64,000 nucleotides of DNA from contig NZ_CP013200.1 in assembly GCF_001445575.1 (NCBI RefSeq), positions 3,038,001 through 3,102,000 of the forward strand. The letters run 5' to 3'. Below are positions 59,036 through 64,000 of the stretch, in pieces; position 1 is the stretch's first letter, and each line of letters starts with the position of its first letter. A program made the position numbers and the translations under genes. Below the pieces are notes generated by a model that saw nothing but the letters and a program-made list of their open reading frames with translations, had not been told where the DNA came from and searched no databases. Origin of the DNA: Arthrobacter alpinus. GTDB taxonomy: Bacteria > Actinomycetota > Actinomycetes > Actinomycetales > Micrococcaceae.

Positions 59036-59793
59036 CGGTCTGCGTCGGCGGTACCCTCTGCCACCGGTCGGCTGACTAGCCAGGCGATCCACAGCCCAAA
59101 CGCGTACAGCGGGACGCCCATGATCAGGCGCATGGCACCGAGCGCGTCCACCTGCCCGGCGAAGTACAGCGGCAGCTGGACCGCCAGCCGGGCAGCCATG
59201 ACGCCGACCAAAATCCAGGTTGCAACACGATAGGCCCGGAGCCGCTCAGGCATCTCCCGCCAGCGCACACCCTCATTGCGGGCATAGCCAAACAGCAGGC
59301 CAAGGACCGGCCAGCGCACAGCAATCGAGACCACCATGGCGGCAATATAGGCGGCATTGGTATAGAAACCCACGGTGTAGAAGTTCTCGGCCTTGCCGGT
59401 TTTCATCGCCAAAAACGCTGAAAGTGCGACGCCGGCAATCCCCGCCAGCGCCTGCGTCAGGGGGGTACGTTGGATCAGCCGCGCGACGAGGAATACGGCG
59501 GCCACAGCCACAGATCCCACCAGGGCTATGGTCAGGTCCCGGGTTAGTGTGAAAGCCACCAAGAAGACCAGGCCGGGCAAAACACTCTCGGCGATGCCTC
59601 GGATGCCACCAGCTGCAGCTAGCAGGTCAATATGTCCGTTGTCCTTGCGGGCCAACGGTTTCTTGGCTGCCATTTCCTGCGCGATCTGCGCAAAACCGCC
59701 ACCGGGCTTACGCTCCGACTGATCTGGCTGAGCTGACTGATCTGGCTGGTTATGTGGGTCCGAGGCATTTTCTTCGGGGTTCTGCTGACTCAA
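59032..59793 (-). CDS. DUF3159 membrane protein
   Basis: A 253-aa protein of the DUF3159 family (Rv2693c-like). After a Gln/Pro/Asp-rich 50-residue start it has about six hydrophobic helices. The TTG start (LSQQNPEEN) is supported by AGGAGAG four bases upstream and directly follows the stop of the OB-fold gene. The function is unknown. Its place between TrkA genes and the OB-fold gene is conserved in actinobacteria. Confidence 0.85.
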   Translation of the reverse strand: MSQQNPEENASDPHNQPDQSAQPDQSERKPGGGFAQIAQEMAAKKPLARKDNGHIDLLAAAGGIRGIAESVLPGLVFLVAFTLTRDLTIALVGSVAVAAVFLVARLIQRTPLTQALAGIAGVALSAFLAMKTGKAENFYTVGFYTNAAYIAAMVVSIAVRWPVLGLLFGYARNEGVRWREMPERLRAYRVATWILVGVMAARLAVQLPLYFAGQVDALGAMRLIMGVPLYAFGLWIAWLVSRPVAEGTADADR

Positions 59794-60132
59794 CTAGCTC
59801 TCCTGGATTCCAATGATCTCGTAACGGGGGTTGTACATGGTGGGCAGTCCCTCGAGCATGGACACCATTCCTTCAACACGCAGCCGGACGCCAGCAGTTA
59901 TGCCGGGTACCCGCCGTCGTCCCAGCCACACCAGACGCAGGCGGTGGTTGCCGCCGTCGCGATCGGTGCGTTCGGATTCCCTGTCGCTCAAAATGGCCGT
60001 GTAGGTGGGCGCAACGGTGGCAGGGCGGATGGTGATGGCGTCAATGACGCCGACGCACACGGCCCGCCCGCGCGGCGGCAACTCAACAATGGGAGTTGCC
60101 TCCGGCCAGGCACCTAATTCAACGGGAGGCAA
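59794..60132 (-). CDS. Small OB-fold protein
   Basis: A 112-aa protein whose strands (RAVCVGVIDAITIRP, YTAILSD, HRLRLVWLGRRRVPGI, LRVEGMVSM) fit a nucleic-acid-binding OB fold like RecG-type or Rv2694c proteins. The start appears to be a TTG two bases after the DUF3710 stop, with no clear ribosome site; coupling is likely. LVWLGRRRVPGI is the conserved core. Confidence 0.8.
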   Translation of the reverse strand: MPPVELGAWPEATPIVELPPRGRAVCVGVIDAITIRPATVAPTYTAILSDRESERTDRDGGNHRLRLVWLGRRRVPGITAGVRLRVEGMVSMLEGLPTMYNPRYEIIGIQES

Positions 60133-60134
60133 CG

Positions 60135-60926
60135 CTAGCCGATCGTGGTGATTTCCGGGCCGCGCTCCAAGGGTGAACCACCCTGAGCGGGACCCATATC
60201 CGGACCGGCAGCAGCCTGCGCGGCTGTTACAGCGTCCTTGGGCAGACGCAGCAAGAGCAGATCGCGGGGCGGCAACGGCACTTCGCCACGGATAACCACC
60301 ACACCACGGAACAAGTCTTCCAAGGCCAGAGCGGCTTCACCATCAACGGCTGCGGCACCACCCAGGACGCCTCGGAGGAACCAACGGGGACCGTCAACAC
60401 CAATGAAGCGTGCAACCCGGAAGCCCTTGCTGCCGTCGTCGCTCTGCGCCGGAACCTTGGCCAGGACTTCCTTGCCGAAGGTGCCGTCAAGAATCTCGAT
60501 TTCGCCACCTTGGGAACCTACGGAGAGACCAATCTGCTCGCGAATATCGCGCCACAGCGGCTCCGAGCGAGAGGCTGCAAAGGCCTGCAGCTGCAGGCTG
60601 GAACCGTTCAGGTCCAAGGTGACGGCAATGACGCGCTGAGTGTTTTCTTCAACCTCAAGACGCAGTGAAAGGCCCTCTTGGGGGGTGACCATCAGGGCAC
60701 CGAGATCGACGTAGCCGTCGGTGTTCTCAATCTCGCTGATATCAAGGGGGCCGTGGACTGCTCGCTCGTAAGCGGTATCGGCCGGATCCGGCGGCAGGTT
60801 CAGCAGGGCTGTTGGGGCCTGCGTGGCATCCTGCGCCTCGTCTGCAGTTTCTGCAGTTGCCGCAGCGCTATTTGCCGCGGGCTCGTCAGAGCTGTTCTTG
60901 TTTTTCTTACCGAACCCAAAAGCCAT
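60135..60926 (-). CDS. DUF3710 family protein
   Basis: A 263-aa actinobacterial DUF3710 protein. It has a Lys-rich start (FGFGKKNKN), an acidic Ala-rich linker to residue 45, then GPLDISEIENTDGYVDLGAL and DGPRWFLRGVLGGAA, the family cores. There is no membrane segment. The function is unknown. AAGGAG lies upstream of the ATG with an 11-base spacer. It follows dut by 38 bases. Confidence 0.88.
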   Translation of the reverse strand: MAFGFGKKNKNSSDEPAANSAAATAETADEAQDATQAPTALLNLPPDPADTAYERAVHGPLDISEIENTDGYVDLGALMVTPQEGLSLRLEVEENTQRVIAVTLDLNGSSLQLQAFAASRSEPLWRDIREQIGLSVGSQGGEIEILDGTFGKEVLAKVPAQSDDGSKGFRVARFIGVDGPRWFLRGVLGGAAAVDGEAALALEDLFRGVVVIRGEVPLPPRDLLLLRLPKDAVTAAQAAAGPDMGPAQGGSPLERGPEITTIG

Positions 60927-60964
60927 GGGAATTAAGACTCCTTGTAAATGATGGACACTGCAGA

Positions 60965-61489
60965 TCAGCGGTTAGTGGGCGCTGGTGTATTCGTGGACGG
61001 GGAAAAACCACCGGTGGAACCGAAGCCGCCGGTGCCGCGCACCGAATCGGGCAGCTCATCCACCGCAATGAATGCTGCGGTTTCGACACGCTGAATCACC
61101 ATTTGTGCAATTCTATCGCCCCGCGAGAGGGAGATGGAGTGATGCGAATCTGTGTTCAGCAGGGTTACGGAAATCTCACCACGGTAGCCTGCATCGACGG
61201 TGCCGGGGCTGTTGACAATGGTCAGCCCGTGCTTGGTGGCCAAGCCTGACCGCGGGTGGATCAAGGCTACGAATCCAAAGGGAAGTGCAATGCTGACCCC
61301 GGTGGGGACGAGTACGCGCTCCCCCGGAGCCAACACTAGATCGATGCGGCTGCGAAGATCGGCTCCAGCATCGCCGGGGTGGGCGTAGCTGGGAGGTTCG
61401 ATCCCGGCGTCGAGCATGTGCAATTGCACCTGAACAACGGCGTGAGGGAGATCTACAGCGGGATTTTCGGGAAAAGTCTCATGGGTCAC
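60965..61489 (-). CDS. dut: Deoxyuridine 5'-triphosphate nucleotidohydrolase
   Basis: Dut removes dUTP and supplies dUMP. All five motifs are visible: [12 protein letters not shown] (1), [15 protein letters not shown] (2), [21 protein letters not shown] (3, shown as VDAGYRGEI core), [10 protein letters not shown] (4), and the C-terminal [11 protein letters not shown] (5) that closes over the active site. The protein has 174 aa, starts with GTG (VTHETF) and may be leaderless (TAGAGT eight bases upstream). The trimeric form is expected. Confidence 0.96.
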   Translation of the reverse strand: MTHETFPENPAVDLPHAVVQVQLHMLDAGIEPPSYAHPGDAGADLRSRIDLVLAPGERVLVPTGVSIALPFGFVALIHPRSGLATKHGLTIVNSPGTVDAGYRGEISVTLLNTDSHHSISLSRGDRIAQMVIQRVETAAFIAVDELPDSVRGTGGFGSTGGFSPSTNTPAPTNR

Positions 61490-61606
61490 AACACGACACT
61501 CTATCGCGAAGAACTGGCCGCCGCCTGCGTACGCACTACGTGCTCTTCATCTGCTTCGTCTGGGCCAGAAGGTGAATTACTCAGGGAAAGATGAAAAGCT
61601 GGTCCC

Positions 61607-62089
61607 ATGTCATCTCAATCGTCCCCCAGCGCCACGTCCCCAGTCACGGCTAACTACACTGAGAAGCTCTGGCCAAATTTCTGGGGCTGGGTGATTGTTC
61701 TGGGCCTGTCAGCAGCGGGAATCCTGATCTTCATTCCCATCAGCCCCTTTGCCGGATTTGTGGCCTTCGGGGTCCTGTTGGTGTTGCAGTTAGTGATTCT
61801 GGTGGCATCCACCCCCACCATTACTGTCACACCGGACACACTGCAGGTTGGCCGGGCGCAGATTGACCGGAAATTTGTGGGCGACGTGAGCATCCACCAC
61901 GGTGAGGACGCAACCGCACAGCGCGGCATCAAGCTCAACGGCTTGGCGTACCTGTGCATTCGCGGCTGGATCAAGCCGGTTGTGAAGATTGAGATTACCG
62001 ACCCCGATGACAGGACGCCCTACTGGCTCACGTCCTCCCGCAACCCGGAGTACCTGGCGGCTGCACTGCGCGGAGTTGGGCAGCACTAG
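61607..62089 (+). CDS. DUF3093 membrane protein
   Basis: A 160-aa protein of the DUF3093 family (Rv2698-like). Two hydrophobic helices (about 28-48 and 52-70) are followed by a soluble domain with VGDVSIHHGEDATAQRGIKL and PYWLTSSRNPEYLAAAL. Its function is not known. It diverges from dut and converges with DUF4193, the arrangement found in related genomes. Confidence 0.87.
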   Translation: MSSQSSPSATSPVTANYTEKLWPNFWGWVIVLGLSAAGILIFIPISPFAGFVAFGVLLVLQLVILVASTPTITVTPDTLQVGRAQIDRKFVGDVSIHHGEDATAQRGIKLNGLAYLCIRGWIKPVVKIEITDPDDRTPYWLTSSRNPEYLAAALRGVGQH

Positions 62090-62113
62090 GACTGTCAAGT
62101 CCCCTTGAAGAAC

Positions 62114-62159
62114 AAATACCCCTGGCTTGAGGTTCGTTGAACTGATGCCAGGGGTATTT
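62114..62159 (+). terminator. Terminator after DUF3093
   Basis: A perfect 13-bp stem AAATACCCCTGGC with its complement, a 20-base loop, and T-run TTTTTT on plus, 24 bases after the DUF3093 stop. It can also end DUF4193 transcripts from minus. Confidence 0.9.
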
Positions 62160-62226
62160 TTTGCTCTGTGCGGCTACTGTGGCGTGCGGCTAGTTTGGCG
62201 TACGCCGGATTTGGGCCGGGAAGAAT

Positions 62227-62523
62227 TTATCCTTCGCAGTCCTTGCAGTACTTCATACCCTGATTTTCCCTGGCCAGCTGAGAACGATGACGGACGAGGA
62301 AACAGCTGCTGCAGGTAAATTCGTCCACCTGTTCGGCAATGATTTCCAGGGCCAACTCGTCAGGAGGGAGTTCCCCTCCTGGAAGTTCATAGCTGTCAGC
62401 CAGTTCGATCTCGGCGTGGTCAATCACGGCGATGGGCCGTCCTACGGTGCTGGACTTATCTGCGCTGGCAGGATTTCCTGCGGTGCGGGGTGCCCTGTGC
62501 TGCTGGCGAGTACCGGTATTCAT
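62227..62523 (-). CDS. DUF4193 protein with an unusual N-terminus
   Basis: A 98-aa protein with the DUF4193 C-terminal core: ELPGGELPPDELALEIIAEQ, then DEFTCSSCFLVRHRSQLA and MKYCKDCEG, whose two CxxC pairs may bind zinc. The first 30 residues (MNTGTRQQHRAPRT...) are basic and lack the MATDYDAPR start usual for the family. The ATG has only an AAGAGA run before it. It lies upstream of sepH in divergent orientation, as Rv2699c does in mycobacteria. A nucleic-acid role is inferred. Confidence 0.82.
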   Translation of the reverse strand: MNTGTRQQHRAPRTAGNPASADKSSTVGRPIAVIDHAEIELADSYELPGGELPPDELALEIIAEQVDEFTCSSCFLVRHRSQLARENQGMKYCKDCEG

Positions 62524-62829
62524 GGCTGTTCTCTTTTCTTCTTACCGCCAGAAGCAAAGCTGGCTTAATACAGCCAATATCTTAAAGCCTGCAGGCCGTT
62601 CTGGCAGCAGCGGCACCCGGGAGTTCGCATCCGGCTTAAGTTTGCGGCCCTGACACTAGGCTCCTGTTTCCGGATTGCTTCTGGCGACTTGTGGATTTTT
62701 ATGGATATTGTTCACAAAACACGCAAATATCACAGCCATCTTTCGCCACGCCTACGGCGGTAGTAGGAAAAGCCCGGCATCGGTGGCAAAGTTTTGAACT
62801 GTAATATTGAGACTTTTTTGGAGGACGGC
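62524..62829. other. Divergent intergenic region between DUF4193 and sepH
   Basis: About 300 bases without a gene. The part from 62685 to 62810 is AT-rich. TGTAATATT at 62801-62809 resembles an extended -10 for sepH, but no -35 is seen. GGAGG at 62819-62823 is the sepH ribosome site. Confidence 0.5.
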
Positions 62830-64000
62830 ATGGCTGATCTACGGCTAGTGGGTGTCCACGACGACGGCGAACACCTGCTGCTCAGTGGTCCTGATGGGGA
62901 CAATTATTTACTCCCCCTTGATGAAGCACTGCGCACGGCCGTTGGCAGGACCAGCCAGCGCGCCCCCGGGCTGAACCAGCCAGGGGCCCGCATGACGCCT
63001 CGTGAGATTCAGTCCTTGATCCGGGCGGGCTCCAATGCCAACGATGTGGCGGATCAGTCGGGTCTCTCGCTTGAGCAGGTTCGCCGCTACGAAGGACCCG
63101 TTTTGGCGGAACGTGAGTACATTGCTGGCCAGGCCCGCGCAGTTCATGTAACTGCCACTGCGCTGCCATCTGAAAGCGTCAAGCCTTCCCTTGACGATGA
63201 ACCCACCACTTTGGATGAGATGGTCCGGCACCGTCTTGCTGCCTTTGGGATCAACGAGTCAACGCTGCGTTGGGATGCGTGGCGTGAGCATGCCGGCTCC
63301 TGGACCATCAGCGCTCATTTTGAGCCCGGTACCGAGTGGGCCGCCAATAGCATTGGCGAGCCGGCACCGGCGCTGTGGCGTTTCCACGCTGGCCGCAAGT
63401 CCCTGGAGAACGCCAACCGCTGGGCACAGCAGCTCAGTGAACTGGAGCCACTCGACAGCCCCGTGCCGGAACGCCGGCTCAGCGCTGTTGCGGACAAGCC
63501 GTTCGACGTCGAAGCCGATGGCCCCTCCGAGGGCGAAGCAACGGAGGCGTCGGAAAGCGACGACGTCACTGAGATCTCCCCCGCGGATGCTCCGGGAGCC
63601 GAACCCAGCTACCCCGGCCACGGCCTCCTGGACATGCTCCGTTCCCGTAGAGGCGTCCGTCTGGGTATCGACGAGAACGGCGATGACGAACTCGCAGCTA
63701 TGCTCGGCACTCACGTACCGGGAGCACATCCCCGCGATGAGGCCCTCTATACCGCCGGCACAGACGCTGACACTGACACGGACGGCTCCCAGGATGGCGC
63801 CACCCCGAGCGAATCCGTCAAGGACCGCGTCAGGAAAATGCCGTTCCTGCAACTTGCCCCGCGCCTAGCCGAGGAAACCACCGTGGGCAGCGTGTCGGAG
63901 GTCAGCACCGAGACCCGTGAAGTGATCCTCTCGGGCGAGCCTACGGGGCGCCTGGCGCAGGTCCAGGGTCAGGCACAGCCCGATCGCTCAGACGCCGTTG
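62830..64000 (+). CDS. sepH: Septation protein SepH, 3' part cut off by the window edge
   Basis: SepH binds FtsZ and promotes its assembly at division sites in actinobacteria. The start MADLRLVGVHDDGEHLLLSG and the DUF3071 region with LLPLDEALRTAV are followed by a helix-turn-helix-like stretch (TPREIQSLIRAGSNANDVAD), typical of SepH. After about residue 190 comes an acidic, low-complexity region. GGAGG lies before the ATG. 390 codons are in the window and no stop is reached. The KDRVRKMPFLQL stretch near residue 335 may belong to the conserved distal part. Confidence 0.93.
   Translation, partial: MADLRLVGVHDDGEHLLLSGPDGDNYLLPLDEALRTAVGRTSQRAPGLNQPGARMTPREIQSLIRAGSNANDVADQSGLSLEQVRRYEGPVLAEREYIAGQARAVHVTATALPSESVKPSLDDEPTTLDEMVRHRLAAFGINESTLRWDAWREHAGSWTISAHFEPGTEWAANSIGEPAPALWRFHAGRKSLENANRWAQQLSELEPLDSPVPERRLSAVADKPFDVEADGPSEGEATEASESDDVTEISPADAPGAEPSYPGHGLLDMLRSRRGVRLGIDENGDDELAAMLGTHVPGAHPRDEALYTAGTDADTDTDGSQDGATPSESVKDRVRKMPFLQLAPRLAEETTVGSVSEVSTETREVILSGEPTGRLAQVQGQAQPDRSDAV

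Overview
The window reads as a G+C-rich actinobacterial chromosome, most probably Arthrobacter or a close relative in the Micrococcaceae. This rests on gene order: hisI-trpE-two small membrane genes-trpC-trpB-trpA-lgt-gltB; DUF3000-RNase D near dxs; and a block from a TrmA-type methylase through an APC permease, two TrkA proteins, DUF3159, DUF3710, dut, DUF3093 and DUF4193 to sepH, which also occurs in mycobacteria. It is mostly core chromosome: there is no rRNA, insertion sequence, prophage or CRISPR array.

Positions 1-24,900 are almost entirely minus-strand biosynthesis. Reading right to left in the direction of transcription: a probable PD-(D/E)XK nuclease; def-fmt-rsmB-rpe; an FMN riboswitch driving a riboflavin operon (pnuX-like transporter, ribD, ribE, ribB, ribA, ribH); hisE-hisG-hisF; hisI-trpE-membrane proteins-trpC and, after a hairpin and a possible internal promoter, trpB-trpA-lgt; and finally gltB, cut by the window edge. 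Most neighbours overlap by ATGA or GTGA, implying tight translational coupling. From 24,950 to 26,410 lies a tRNA cluster (three Gly-GCC, two Val-GAC and one Cys-GCA on minus; one Val-CAC on plus), part of it a tandem duplication.

Positions 26,400-43,800 are mixed and mostly plus-strand: a small membrane protein, a small MT0933-like protein, a ZapE-type ATPase, and a sulfur module (a short ORF with adjacent cysteine codons, a rhodanese sulfurtransferase and SufE). These are followed by a YbaK-type deacylase, an alpha/beta hydrolase, MsrB, a DUF6421-SDR-threonine aldolase cluster, DUF3000, RNase D, a fadA-fadB beta-oxidation pair and a Rieske lipoprotein. Two genes here are broken: fadA carries two one-base frameshifts and a GNAT acetyltransferase has an internal stop. 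Positions 43,800-55,500 are minus again: aldo/keto reductase, two proteins coupled to dxs, aconitase, a P-type ATPase and a TrmA-type methyltransferase. From 55,474 an APC permease diverges from two TrkA subunits, which suggests potassium transport, followed by the conserved dut region and the 5' part of sepH.

The least explained signals are non-coding: several very long inverted repeats between genes (perfect 30- and 31-bp arms at 38,906 and 48,209; 24-bp arms at 26,847), a three-copy dyad repeat at 15,020, and small tandem repeats including one that codes an LDSA-type tail on TrpE. The Cys-codon leader ORF at 28,552 and a hairpin that could mask the pnuX ribosome site are the most testable regulatory candidates. 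All calls come from reading the sequence; no database search was run.
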